In this document: positions 28,084 through 36,181 of the stretch, piece after piece
How positions within the stretch are numbered: position 1 is the first letter of the stretch
Layout of the letters: every line of letters starts with the position of its first letter
Assembly: GCA_945865905.1 (NCBI GenBank)
Contig: CAMBFC010000001.1
Coordinates: 110,127 to 174,126 of the forward strand
Reading direction: 5' to 3'
DNA: 64,000 nucleotides
From: Rickettsia typhi
GTDB taxonomy: Bacteria > Pseudomonadota > Alphaproteobacteria > Rickettsiales > UBA1997
Made by a program: the position numbers and the translations under genes
Notes under the pieces: generated by a model
Databases searched by the model: none
What the model saw: the letters and a program-made list of their open reading frames with translations, nothing else
What the model was told of the DNA's origin: nothing

Positions 28084-29952
28084 ATGGATAGCCCAGCAAA
28101 TAAACAGCTCTCTATAATACAAGAAGAGCGTCTAGCCACAATTAGAGATGTCCTTGATAGTCAAGATAACATCGAGATAAAGCTTAAAAAGATTACAGTA
28201 GCTATTAAACCTTTATCTGGTCAATCTTCATTAATGAAAGCAATAGATGCTGATGAAAATATAAAGGCAAAATTAGATATCATAATTGGCAAACAAGAAA
28301 ATGGAGAATTTTTTCCTAAGGCCGTATTTCTAAGAACTATTGTCGCTTCACTTAGAATAGAGTTAGAGCAGAAAGCATCTAAAGAAATTGAGGCAACAAG
28401 AAGGACGGCGGCAAAAAACACTGGATCAAAAAGCGCCCCCTTTGCAGTTGATTTATCCGCTGGGTCATTAACCCCTATTGCCTCCAGATCAACTGATGTA
28501 AAAAATTATAAGATTTTGTCAAAAAAAGAATCCTCTTTACTAGAATCAATAAGGGCTAGAGGAATTAATTCAGGCGCCCGCGAAGAACCATCGATTGAAG
28601 TTGCGCAAACAGAAGATGGTACTGATCCTATTTATGCAGAGGTAGTTAGAAAATCCAAAGTTGCGGCAGCGGCACCCGAACTACCTCCTAAAACAGACAA
28701 TCCAGAGATGATTATGGATATATTTATATCCAATTTAAAAACCGCTATTAGTGATTACAATAAAGCTGATCTTGAATCTGCGGAAGAAGATTCTGATGCA
28801 ACTACTGCTAATGAAACAGCTGAATTGTTTTTTAGGCTAAAGCTCGTCGATTCAAACAAAGAGGCTCTTGAGGCCGTTTTTGCCGATAAAGCATTAAGCG
28901 ATGATCTGAAAAGCGTGGTGCAATTTGAAATACAAGAAGCCAAAAAAACTGATGCGATAAAAGCTTCTCTATTAGAGGCTCAATGCCCTAATTTATTGGC
29001 AAAATTTGCTAAGTTAAATACAAAAGAAGCTGCGCCACCAGTGGCTAATACTGAAGCGCCTCGGCCACAATCGGCACCAGCAGTTCTTGGGCCACAAATC
29101 ATTCGAGTTAACCTTTTAACAGCGTCAAAAAAAGAACAACCTACAAGACCAAAATCAGCGCCAGCAAATCCTCAACAAGGTAGAAAGAATAGTTTTTGGA
29201 AGTCTCCTTTAAAATTTATCGTTGCTGGTTTTAATGATTGGCGAAGGAGCAATAAAGTTGCACCAGAACCTATCAATCCTGAAGAGAAAAAAAGAGCGTC
29301 ACTTGTATCAATAATAGAAGAAGCGGCTGATGCTCTTAAGGCTATTAGCAATGAGTCACTGAAAGAGGGTCCCTTTAGAGTGACAATGGCTATTAAGAAG
29401 AGAAACAGCATTATTAGTGGAGCTGAAGCTCTGGATAAAGAAGCTGACTCTATAGAATTAGCAGATCTTATTAAAACTGCATTTAAAGCACTTGATCCTT
29501 CGGTGCCAAGCTTGGCTATTCAAAAACGATTGGCTGAGGAGTTACAGTTAACTGATTCAGAATTGACTGGTTTAAAAAATCTTAATAATAAAAAAGTACA
29601 AGATATTTATAAAAATGTAAAAGATATTTTAGATTCTATGCCCGAAGAAGATAGAAGAATCTTGGGCTTAGTAACCGATAGTATGTTGCATTGCAAGTCA
29701 GGTGATTCGAGAACTGGCACAAAAATGACCATTGATAATTTAGCCGTTGTGCTTGGTGGTTGTATGATGGATAAATATAACGAACAAAATCCATCAACTG
29801 TGCAAAAAAATGCTCTCAAGTTTGTCACTATAGCAACTGCCGTGCTGAATGTGCGAGAGTTAGAAAATTATGAGAAGAAGACGCCTGGAAACTCTCCAGC
29901 GGTCATCAGTCAATCAGCATTAGGCGGGCAAGAAAATGCAGCGTCACGATAA
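28084..29952 (+). CDS. RhoGAP-like domain protein with EPIYA-like motif, candidate host-directed effector
   Basis: A 622-residue protein without a signal peptide or membrane segment. Its C-terminal part (about 400-595) follows the eukaryotic RhoGAP plan: GPFRVT with R432 at the arginine-finger place (family GIFRVSG), ADLIKTAFKALDPSVPSL (family LLKxFLRELPEPL), ILDSMPEEDRRIL, then KMTIDNLAVVLG with N552 (family NLAVVFGP). R432 to N552 is 120 residues, close to the spacing in human p50RhoGAP. Residues 181-190 (DPIYAEVVRK, Y184) resemble EPIYA phosphotyrosine motifs of CagA and Bartonella effectors. P198-ELPP-K203 fits a class II SH3 ligand, and RPQSAPA/RPKSAPA repeats at 327 and 355 mark a proline-rich linker. 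A eukaryotic-like GAP delivered to host cells is inferred; no secretion genes are nearby. Confidence 0.72.
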   Translation: MDSPANKQLSIIQEERLATIRDVLDSQDNIEIKLKKITVAIKPLSGQSSLMKAIDADENIKAKLDIIIGKQENGEFFPKAVFLRTIVASLRIELEQKASKEIEATRRTAAKNTGSKSAPFAVDLSAGSLTPIASRSTDVKNYKILSKKESSLLESIRARGINSGAREEPSIEVAQTEDGTDPIYAEVVRKSKVAAAAPELPPKTDNPEMIMDIFISNLKTAISDYNKADLESAEEDSDATTANETAELFFRLKLVDSNKEALEAVFADKALSDDLKSVVQFEIQEAKKTDAIKASLLEAQCPNLLAKFAKLNTKEAAPPVANTEAPRPQSAPAVLGPQIIRVNLLTASKKEQPTRPKSAPANPQQGRKNSFWKSPLKFIVAGFNDWRRSNKVAPEPINPEEKKRASLVSIIEEAADALKAISNESLKEGPFRVTMAIKKRNSIISGAEALDKEADSIELADLIKTAFKALDPSVPSLAIQKRLAEELQLTDSELTGLKNLNNKKVQDIYKNVKDILDSMPEEDRRILGLVTDSMLHCKSGDSRTGTKMTIDNLAVVLGGCMMDKYNEQNPSTVQKNALKFVTIATAVLNVRELENYEKKTPGNSPAVISQSALGGQENAASR

Positions 29953-29953
29953 A

Positions 29954-30814
29954 TTAGCCTAACAAAAACTTCTCAATCACCAACATATCGCGCCAAGCTA
30001 GGCGCTTTTTGCCGGATTGGCGCATCAAATAAGATGGATGAAACACCACGAAAGTTTTGATTTTTTTTGGCATAAAACTTGCGGCAAAATCGATTATTTT
30101 TCCGCGCACACCTGTCACCGGATCTTTGATTCCTAGCACCGCCGACATTGATGTTGAGCCTACCAAAATCATAATTTTTGGATTAAAAAGCTGAATGTGT
30201 CTTTCAACAAATGGGCGACAAATTGCTAGCTCTTCATCAGTGGGGCGGCGGTTTCCGGGTGGTCGCCAAAAAATCACATTGCTAATATAAAGTTTGGTGC
30301 GATCTAAATTGATGCTGCGAAACATATCATCGAGCAATTTTCCGCTATCACCGCAAAATGGAATGCCTTGTAGATCCTCGTGGTTGCCCGGTGCTTCTCC
30401 AATTACCATAATTTCAGAATCGGGATTTCCATCAGCAAAAACGGTGTTGGTCGCCATTTTTTTCAATCCACAGCCATCAAATTTTTCTACTGCTTTGCGT
30501 AGCTCGGCTATTGTTTTTGCTGCTTGCGCGGCCTTTGTTGCGGCGGCAACAATTTCATTTAGTGGAACAAATTTTTGCTCTTGATTTGCACCAGAAGAAA
30601 TTTCTGTCAGTGAATTTTGTTGCGATTTTTTTGCCAAAGTTGATAGGGCTTGAGAGGTTGATATTGCTGGATTAATAGCATTTACACGATTTTCACTTTT
30701 TGTTTTAACTTCTGCAGGCTTTTTATCAAGAACTAAAAAATGATTTTGTGATTTTTCAGAGATTATTTCATTTAAATCATTATCTAGATAAAATTTCAAA
30801 GCTTCTTTTTTCAT
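29954..30814 (-). CDS. Uracil-DNA glycosylase, family 4/5-like
   Basis: It removes uracil from DNA. The C-terminal 180 residues carry the family blocks VIGEAPGNHEDLQGIPFCG (water-activating motif region), NVIFWRPPGNRRPTDEE and VVFHPSYLMRQ. The first 90 residues are a low-complexity extension. The N-terminal cluster ligand pair is FDGCGLKK, with one cysteine instead of CxxC, so the iron-sulfur cluster may be lost or altered, as in some other alphaproteobacterial members. It is 2 nt downstream of nrdR and converges on the RhoGAP-like gene. Confidence 0.88.
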   Translation of the reverse strand: MKKEALKFYLDNDLNEIISEKSQNHFLVLDKKPAEVKTKSENRVNAINPAISTSQALSTLAKKSQQNSLTEISSGANQEQKFVPLNEIVAAATKAAQAAKTIAELRKAVEKFDGCGLKKMATNTVFADGNPDSEIMVIGEAPGNHEDLQGIPFCGDSGKLLDDMFRSINLDRTKLYISNVIFWRPPGNRRPTDEELAICRPFVERHIQLFNPKIMILVGSTSMSAVLGIKDPVTGVRGKIIDFAASFMPKKIKTFVVFHPSYLMRQSGKKRLAWRDMLVIEKFLLG

Positions 30815-30816
30815 GT

Positions 30817-31269
30817 TTATTCCTTAGTAATCGCCTTAATAAATTTCTGAAAATCATCAGCTTTTTCAAAATTTTTATAAACTGAAGCAAACCTTACGAA
30901 AGCAACCTTATCAAGCTTTTCCAGTGCCTGCAAAACCATTTCACCAATGCGCATCGAAGAAATTTCTGATTCACCTTCAACCTCAAGTTGGCGCACAATA
31001 TTATTGACTAATTTTTCAACTTGCAGATCAGAAACGGGCCGCTTGCGCACCGCCATCGAAATTGATTTGCGTAATTTTTCTGGATCAAAAATTTTTTTAT
31101 CACCATTTTTTTTGATGACGATAATTTCACGCAATTGCACACGCTCATAAGTTGTAAAACGCGAATCGCAAGCAGTGCAATAACGGCGGCGCTTCACCGA
31201 CTCTCCATCATCAGGAATTCGGCTATCGCGCACCTGAGTTTCAATATTTCCACAAAACGGACAACGCAT
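30817..31269 (-). CDS. nrdR: Transcriptional repressor NrdR
   Basis: A repressor of ribonucleotide reductase genes that senses ATP/dATP. The 150-residue protein has the zinc ribbon MRCPFCGNIETQVRDSR...RYCTACDSRF and the ATP-cone (IVIKKNGDKKIFDPEKLRKS). Family length is exact. It lies between prfB and the uracil-DNA glycosylase gene. Confidence 0.96.
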   Translation of the reverse strand: MRCPFCGNIETQVRDSRIPDDGESVKRRRYCTACDSRFTTYERVQLREIIVIKKNGDKKIFDPEKLRKSISMAVRKRPVSDLQVEKLVNNIVRQLEVEGESEISSMRIGEMVLQALEKLDKVAFVRFASVYKNFEKADDFQKFIKAITKE

Positions 31270-31311
31270 AGATTTATATTAAATTTAACACTAACAACAA
31301 ATCTCAAGAAA

Positions 31312-31342
31312 GGGGCAGACCTTATCAACTATGGTCTGCCCC
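31312..31342 (-). terminator. GC-rich hairpin after prfB
   Basis: The arms GGGGCAGACC and GGTCTGCCCC (10 bp, 11-nt loop) lie 18 nt after the prfB stop. On the minus strand they are followed by TTTCTTGAGAT (31311-31301), which occurs again, base for base, after the unrelated inverted repeat at 50024-50102. Confidence 0.6.
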
Positions 31343-31360
31343 GAGGACAAGATCTAGATT

Positions 31361-32459
31361 TTACAAACCCCGCGGCACCAAAGCCCCGCGAATAAAATCA
31401 TCAATTTCCCCATCCAAAACCGCTTGGGTATTGCCTGTTTCAACCCCCGTTCGCAAGTCTTTCACCATTTGATAAGGATGCAAGACATAAGAGCGAATTT
31501 GATGACCCCAACTGTTATCTGTCTTGGTAGCCTCAAGCGCATCTTGCTGCTGACGCTTTTTTTGCATCTCAGCCTCATGAAGCCTTGATTTTAGCATCTT
31601 CATTGCCTCTGCCCGATTTTTTAATTGCGAGCGATCACTCTGGCATTGCACAACAATATTGGTCGGAAGATGGGTGATGCGCACCGCCGAATCTGTTTTA
31701 TTCACATGCTGACCACCAGGGCCCGAGGCGCGATAAGTATCAACGCGCAAATCTTTATCAAGAACTTCAATCTCAATATCATCATCAATTTGCGGATAAA
31801 CCCACACCGAAGCAAAGCTGGTCTGCCTTTTATCATTAGCGTTAAAAGGCGAAATTCGCACTAAACGATGCACGCCAATTTCGGTACGCAGCCAACCAAA
31901 AGCGTAGCGACCCGCAATTTTTAAGGTTGCAGAGCGAATGCCCGCATCATCACCATCAACCATCGAAACGATCTCGACCTTGAATTTATGCCGGTTGGCA
32001 AAGCGTTCATACATTCGCAACAACATCAAAGCAAAATCACAAGAGTCGGTTCCCCCTGCTCCAGCATTGATATCAACAAAGCAATCATTTGAATCGTTTT
32101 CTTGCGAAAATAAACTTTCAATCTCAAATTGATCAACTTGTTTTTTGAGCGTTGTAAGGTTTTTTTCAATATCAGATAAAAGCTGCAAATCCGCTTCGCT
32201 CTTGGCTAAATCATAATATTCGATATTATCTTTTAGCATATTTTCAACACCAAAAAATTTCTCTAGTTTATCTTCAAGCAGTGATTTTTCTTTGAGAATT
32301 TTTTGTGCTTCTTTAGTATTATCCCACAATAAAGGGTCTTCGGCCTTTTGCTTTAGAAGATCGAAGCGGTTTTGTAATTTCTCCGGCTCAAAGACACCTT
32401 TTAATCAGCTCAATCGAGCCCTTGATTTGATTGAGTAAAGCATCAATTTCGAGATTCAT
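31361..32459 (-). CDS. prfB: Peptide chain release factor 2, with programmed +1 frameshift
   Basis: It releases peptides at UGA and UAA. The gene is in two frames: a 23-codon start (ATG 32459-32457) ends in TGA at 32390-32388, and the main frame continues after a +1 shift at CTT-T. The joined product is 365 residues, the classical RF2 length. The SPF codon-recognition motif (RISPFNANDK) and the GGQ catalytic motif (SGPGGQHVNKTDSAVRITH) are present. The in-frame UGA lets RF2 control its own level. It lies upstream of nrdR with a hairpin between them. Confidence 0.95.
32388..32400 (-). promoter_or_regulatory. Programmed frameshift site of prfB
   Basis: On the minus strand AAGG-TGT-CTT-TGA: a short Shine-Dalgarno-like AAAAGG, then the slippery CTT and UGA, as in the classical RF2 site (AGGGGG-TAT-CTT-TGA). 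The stimulator is weaker than in E. coli but correctly spaced. Confidence 0.9.
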
Positions 32460-32555
32460 AAGAAAAATATTTGATGTTTTGCAAAGCAGCGTTAGACTGC
32501 GAGCTTATAGACACACATTATCATTTTTTTCTTTAAAAAAACAATCTGCAATTTT

Positions 32556-33989
32556 ATGACAACTGAAAATTCTGTAAAAAAATTTGATCTATGCGTAATT
32601 GGAGCTGGCCCCGGAGGCTATGTTGCCGCTATTCGCGCCGCACAACTTGGTTTAAAAGTTGGTATTGTTGAGGCAAATCACATGGGTGGAATTTGTCTAA
32701 ATTGGGGCTGCATCCCTACTAAGGCCTTGTTAAAAAGCGCCGAAGTAAATCATTTATTGCAACATAAACTTGGTGAATTTGGTTTTTCGGCGCAAAAAGT
32801 TGAGTTTGATTTTGCTAAAATTATTGAACGCTCGCGCGGCGTCTCCAAGCGCTTAAGCACTGGGATTGGAGCCTTGATGAAAAAAAATAAAATCGAAGTT
32901 ATTGATGGTTTTGCAAAATTTGTTAGCAATAAAAAAATCTCGGTAAGCCGCGATAATAAAGAAGTGGCGCAGATTGAAGCAACAAATTTTATCATCGCAA
33001 CTGGGGCTCGCGCTCGCCAAATTGCAGGTATGGAATCTGATGGCGAACAAATCTGGACCTATCGCGAAGCCATGACACCAAAGGCTCTACCACAATCTCT
33101 GTTAGTTGTTGGCTCGGGTGCAATTGGGGTAGAATTTGCTTCTTTTTACAAAAACATGGGCTGCGAGGTTACAATAATTGAAATGGCCGATGGAATTTTG
33201 CCAGTTGAAGATGAAGAAATTTCTAAAATTGCCCGCAAATCTTTTGAAAAGCAAGGGATCAAAATCCTTACTGGCGCTGGCTTGAAGGCATTAAAAAAAT
33301 CGAAAGATGGCGTTACTGCTTTGGTTGAAATTGCTGGCAAGCTAGAAGAAATAAAGGCGCAGAAGGTTATCATGGCAGTTGGAATTGTTGCTAATGTAGA
33401 AAATCTTGGCCTTGAAAAAACCAAAATCAAGCTTGATAAAGGTCGTATTTTAACCAATAATTATCTCGAAACCGATGAGGCGGGGATCTATGCCATTGGT
33501 GATGTGGCAGGCGCTCCATGGCTTGCACACAAAGCTTCTCATGAAGGCACAATTGCTGCAGAAAAAATCGCTAGCAAAGTGGGTAAATATGATGCAAAAA
33601 AAGTTCATCCAATTAAAAAAGATAATATTCCCGGATGCACATATTCAATGCCTCAAATCGCCTCTGTTGGTCTCACCGAAAAAAGAGCTTTGGCAGAAAA
33701 TCGTAAAATAAAAGTCGGCCGCTTCCCTTATTTAGCCAACGGCAAGGCTATTGCATCATCAGAAACCGAAGGATTGATTAAGGTTATTTTTGATGAAAAA
33801 ACTGGCGAGCTGCTCGGGGCGCACCTTATCGGCGCTGAGGTCACTGAAATGATTCAAGGTTTTGTAATTGCAAAACAAGCAGAATTAACTGAAGAAGATT
33901 TAATGCATACAATTTTTCCACATCCAACAATGTCAGAAATGATGCACGAAGCAGTGCTGGATGCCTTTGGCAAGGTTATTCACATGTAA
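32556..33989 (+). CDS. lpdA: Dihydrolipoamide dehydrogenase
   Basis: The E3 flavoprotein of pyruvate and 2-oxoglutarate dehydrogenases and of the glycine cleavage system, oxidising dihydrolipoyl groups with NAD. The 477 residues have the FAD fold CVIGAGPGGYVAAIRAAQLG, the redox disulfide GGICLNWGCIPTKALL, the NAD site VVGSGAIGVEFASF, YAIGDVAGAPWLAHKA and the C-terminal catalytic H-P-H (FPHPTMSEMMHEAV). It is monocistronic here. gcvT and gcvH at 45713-47261 would use it. Confidence 0.96.
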   Translation: MTTENSVKKFDLCVIGAGPGGYVAAIRAAQLGLKVGIVEANHMGGICLNWGCIPTKALLKSAEVNHLLQHKLGEFGFSAQKVEFDFAKIIERSRGVSKRLSTGIGALMKKNKIEVIDGFAKFVSNKKISVSRDNKEVAQIEATNFIIATGARARQIAGMESDGEQIWTYREAMTPKALPQSLLVVGSGAIGVEFASFYKNMGCEVTIIEMADGILPVEDEEISKIARKSFEKQGIKILTGAGLKALKKSKDGVTALVEIAGKLEEIKAQKVIMAVGIVANVENLGLEKTKIKLDKGRILTNNYLETDEAGIYAIGDVAGAPWLAHKASHEGTIAAEKIASKVGKYDAKKVHPIKKDNIPGCTYSMPQIASVGLTEKRALAENRKIKVGRFPYLANGKAIASSETEGLIKVIFDEKTGELLGAHLIGAEVTEMIQGFVIAKQAELTEEDLMHTIFPHPTMSEMMHEAVLDAFGKVIHM

Positions 33990-34147
33990 TAATTAGTAAC
34001 AAATTAATTTGCATTAATCGCTTTACAAATAAAAAAATAACCCTATTTTTTTTCCGTCCTTATCTTGCGAAGTGCTTGATTAATCACTTTAAACATGATT
34101 TTTCAAACATTTACAAAGAGGAGCCAGTTAGAAATAATTTGGTATAT

Positions 34148-34153
34148 TATAAT
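34148..34153 (+). promoter_or_regulatory. Candidate -10 element before the Ala-rich gene
   Basis: A perfect TATAAT in an AT-rich stretch 29 nt before the start at 34182. No convincing -35 at the right distance is visible. Confidence 0.35.
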
Positions 34154-34181
34154 ATAAAAAATTTATTTAAGTAAAATTACT

Positions 34182-34427
34182 ATGAAAACATTATCATTGA
34201 TCGTTGCTGCTTCTATGCTTGCTTTATCAGCTAACGCTGCTGATGCAGTTAAAGCTGCTGCTCCAGTTGCTGCTGCTCCTGCTGCAGTTGTTGCTCCAGT
34301 TGCTAAAGCTGAAGTTAAAGCTCCTAAAGCTGCTAAAAAAGCTGTAGTTGCTAAAGAAGCTGCTGCTCCAGTTGCTGCTGCTCCTGCTGCAGTTACTGCT
34401 GAAGTTAAAGCTCCTGCTAAAAAGTAA
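34182..34427 (+). CDS. Small exported Ala/Lys/Pro/Val-rich repeat protein
   Basis: An 81-residue protein with a clean signal peptide (MKTLSLIVAASMLALSANA) and a mature part of almost only A, V, P and K. It holds two copies of AAAPVAAAPAAV and two of AEVKAP. The monocistronic layout, own -10 box and strong terminator at 34450 suggest good expression. I do not recognise a family. A periplasmic or cell-wall-linking role like other Ala/Lys/Pro-rich proteins is possible but not shown. The reverse frame is open by codon bias only. Confidence 0.75.
   Translation: MKTLSLIVAASMLALSANAADAVKAAAPVAAAPAAVVAPVAKAEVKAPKAAKKAVVAKEAAAPVAAAPAAVTAEVKAPAKK
34254..34415 (+). repeat. Duplicated segments within the Ala-rich gene
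   Basis: A 36-nt sequence occurs exactly twice (34254-34289 and 34359-34394), and an 18-nt sequence starting GCTGAAGTTAAAG occurs twice (34308-34325 and 34398-34415). The copies are 105 and 90 nt apart. Codon-level identity points to recent duplication or slippage. Confidence 0.85.
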
Positions 34428-34449
34428 TTCACTTTTTACAAGTGTTTAT

Positions 34450-34486
34450 AAAAAGCCAAGCTAGCAGATGTTAGCTTGGCTTTTTT
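34450..34486 (+). terminator. Rho-independent terminator of the Ala-rich gene
   Basis: A 14-bp stem (AAAAAGCCAAGCTA/TAGCTTGGCTTTTT) with an 8-nt loop and a T-run, 22 nt after the stop. Confidence 0.9.
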
Positions 34487-34589
34487 ATTGTGTTTTATTT
34501 TAAAATTTTAATTGATTTTTATTGAAGCAAGTCAATAATATATGCTCCTTTCATTACAACTAAATCAATTTTGTGATTAGTTTGTATAA

Positions 34590-34664
34590 GCCGAATTAGC
34601 TCAGTGGTAGAGCAACTGTCTTGTAAACAGTAGGTCGTCAGTTCAAATCCGACATTCGGCACCA
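34590..34664 (+). tRNA. tRNA-Thr (anticodon TGT)
   Basis: A full cloverleaf: acceptor GCCGAAT/ATTCGGC, D arm with AGCTCAGTGGTAGAGC, anticodon stem ACTGT/ACAGT with loop CTTGTAA (anticodon TGT, reads ACA), T arm with GTTCAAATCC and an encoded CCA (34662-34664). plsC begins 17 nt later on the same strand and may share the transcript. Confidence 0.96.
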
Positions 34665-34680
34665 TCAACCTTTCGCTGCT

Positions 34681-35394
34681 ATGCCATTGATTCGATCTAT
34701 TATTTTCTGGCTACTATTTTATCTCTCTACAATTGCGATGGTTGTAATTTATTTTACAATAACTTCCTTTATTAAGCGTGAGAATTTTGCTGATGATTGC
34801 GCCAAAATATGGTCGCAAGCAGTTTTGCTATTCTTGCGCCTGATTCACGGCGTCAGCTATAAAATTATTGGGTTTGATAAATTGCCAAACAAAGCCTGCA
34901 TCATCGCTTGCAAACATCAATCGGCATGGGAAACAATTATTTTTCATATACTCTGTCAACATCCAGCTTATGTTTATAAAAAAGAATTACTAAGAGTGCC
35001 TTTTTATGGCTGGTTTGTCAAAAGAATGACCGGCATTGAAGTTGATCGCCAAGGCGGGGCTTCGGCGCTAAAACAGCTTATAAAACAGACTAAATATATT
35101 TTGCACAAAGGGCATAATATTGTGATTTTTCCACAGGGAACAAGAATTCCATTGGGTGCTAGCGTTGCGCAATATCCTTATCAGGTTGGAATTGCCGCTC
35201 TTTATCTTGCCTGTGATGTGCCCGTAGTACCAGCCGCACTTAATTCTGGTGCATTATGGAACAAAAGCATGCTGATCAAAAAATCTGGCACAATTACACT
35301 AGAATTTCTTGAGCCAATTCAAGCAGGATTAAAGAAAAACGAATTTATGATAGAGCTTGAGAGTGCGATTGAAGAAGCTAGCAAAAGATTATAG
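34681..35394 (+). CDS. plsC: 1-acyl-sn-glycerol-3-phosphate acyltransferase
   Basis: It acylates lysophosphatidic acid to phosphatidic acid at the membrane. The 237-residue protein has an N-terminal membrane segment (about residues 5-30), then the acyltransferase block KHQSAWETIIF. This is HX4E in place of HX4D, a variant common in alphaproteobacteria. The substrate-binding FPQGTR (family FPEGTR) and VPVVPAALNSGALW follow. The start is 17 nt after tRNA-Thr. Confidence 0.9.
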   Translation: MPLIRSIIFWLLFYLSTIAMVVIYFTITSFIKRENFADDCAKIWSQAVLLFLRLIHGVSYKIIGFDKLPNKACIIACKHQSAWETIIFHILCQHPAYVYKKELLRVPFYGWFVKRMTGIEVDRQGGASALKQLIKQTKYILHKGHNIVIFPQGTRIPLGASVAQYPYQVGIAALYLACDVPVVPAALNSGALWNKSMLIKKSGTITLEFLEPIQAGLKKNEFMIELESAIEEASKRL

Positions 35395-35439
35395 AAGTCA
35401 ATTTATAAAAACAAAATTGTATAAAATTAATTTTTTTAT

Positions 35440-35889
35440 TTATTTAATTGCAGAACCTTCTTTTTTAAGGCTTCTAGCCACTTCTGGTGGCATATATTTT
35501 TCATCATGCTTAACTAGCAACTCTTCTGCAATAAATTGATTTTTATCGCGATCCAACCTTCCTTTTGCAACTACACCCTGATTTTCACGAAATAAATCTG
35601 GAATCAATCCGCTGTAAGTAATTTTTAACTCATCTTTCAAATCTGTAATCACGAATTTGGTAGTTAGTGCATCAATTTTTGTAACGCTTTTTTCTACCAC
35701 CAATCCCCCTACCCTGATTTGCTTATTGACTATCTTGCTTAGATCATCAAGGCTTTTTAGTTCTGATGGTGAGTAAAAAAAAACAATCTGATCACGAAAA
35801 TTAGAAATAACAAAAATTAATGCCACAACAGAAACAGAAAATACCGAGGCCAAAAAAATCCAGCGCTTTTTTTTATAATTATTTTTCAT
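35440..35889 (-). CDS. ccmE: Cytochrome c maturation heme chaperone CcmE
   Basis: It binds heme covalently in the periplasm and hands it to CcmF/H for attachment to apocytochrome c. The 149 residues have one N-terminal membrane anchor (about residues 9-28), an OB-fold and the heme-binding H128-DEK-Y132 followed by MPPE. Its first 11 nt overlap ccmD, so the two are co-translated. The other ccm genes are elsewhere. Confidence 0.95.
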   Translation of the reverse strand: MKNNYKKKRWIFLASVFSVSVVALIFVISNFRDQIVFFYSPSELKSLDDLSKIVNKQIRVGGLVVEKSVTKIDALTTKFVITDLKDELKITYSGLIPDLFRENQGVVAKGRLDRDKNQFIAEELLVKHDEKYMPPEVARSLKKEGSAIK

Positions 35890-36010
35890 TATGCATTTTT
35901 TTTAAGCGCCAATATTTGATTAGCGTAAAGAGCGTTAAACCAGCAATAGAAAGCATCGCAACTATATAGGCCGCAGTCACATAATTTGAATAATCTGATA
36001 AATTTTCCAT
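35879..36010 (-). CDS. ccmD: Heme exporter protein D (CcmD), 43 residues
   Basis: A very short gene translating as MENLSDYSNYVTAAYIVAML followed by SIAGLTLFTLIKYWRLKKMHNEK. It has one membrane helix, a Y-x-x-A-Y entry (YVTAAY) and a basic cytoplasmic tail, as in CcmD, which helps release holo-CcmE from the CcmABC complex. It overlaps the ccmE start by 11 nt, the normal partner arrangement. The identification rests on layout and position, since CcmD sequences are poorly conserved. Confidence 0.85.
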   Translation of the reverse strand: MENLSDYSNYVTAAYIVAMLSIAGLTLFTLIKYWRLKKMHNEK

Positions 36011-36093
36011 CAATGATTTATATTATCTTAGAAATCTTGCAAAATAAAAGAGTTTCATTATGATTACGCGCTATTCATTTTCAAATGAAAAAT

Positions 36094-36169
36094 GCCTGGA
36101 TAGCTCAGTTGGTAGAGCAAAGGACTGAAAATCCTTGTGTCGGGGGTTCAATTCCCTCTCCAGGCACCA
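36094..36169 (+). tRNA. tRNA-Phe (anticodon GAA)
   Basis: A full cloverleaf: acceptor GCCTGGA/TCCAGGC, D arm AGCTCAGTTGGTAGAGC, anticodon stem AAGGA/TCCTT with loop CTGAAAA (anticodon GAA), a T arm around GGGGGTTCAATTCCC, and an encoded CCA ending at 36169. It converges on pgeF, 12 nt away. Confidence 0.96.
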
Positions 36170-36181
36170 CCTCTCTTCACT

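Noticed and set aside
28084..29952. YopE/ExoS-type bacterial GAP for the 622-residue protein
   Set aside because: The NLAVVLG and LIKxxFKxL blocks are those of the eukaryotic RhoGAP fold; the bacterial GAP signature is not seen.
34681..35394. PlsC catalytic HX4E instead of HX4D as evidence of an inactive enzyme
   Set aside because: KHQSxWE is a regular variant in alphaproteobacterial PlsC proteins, so loss of activity is not implied.
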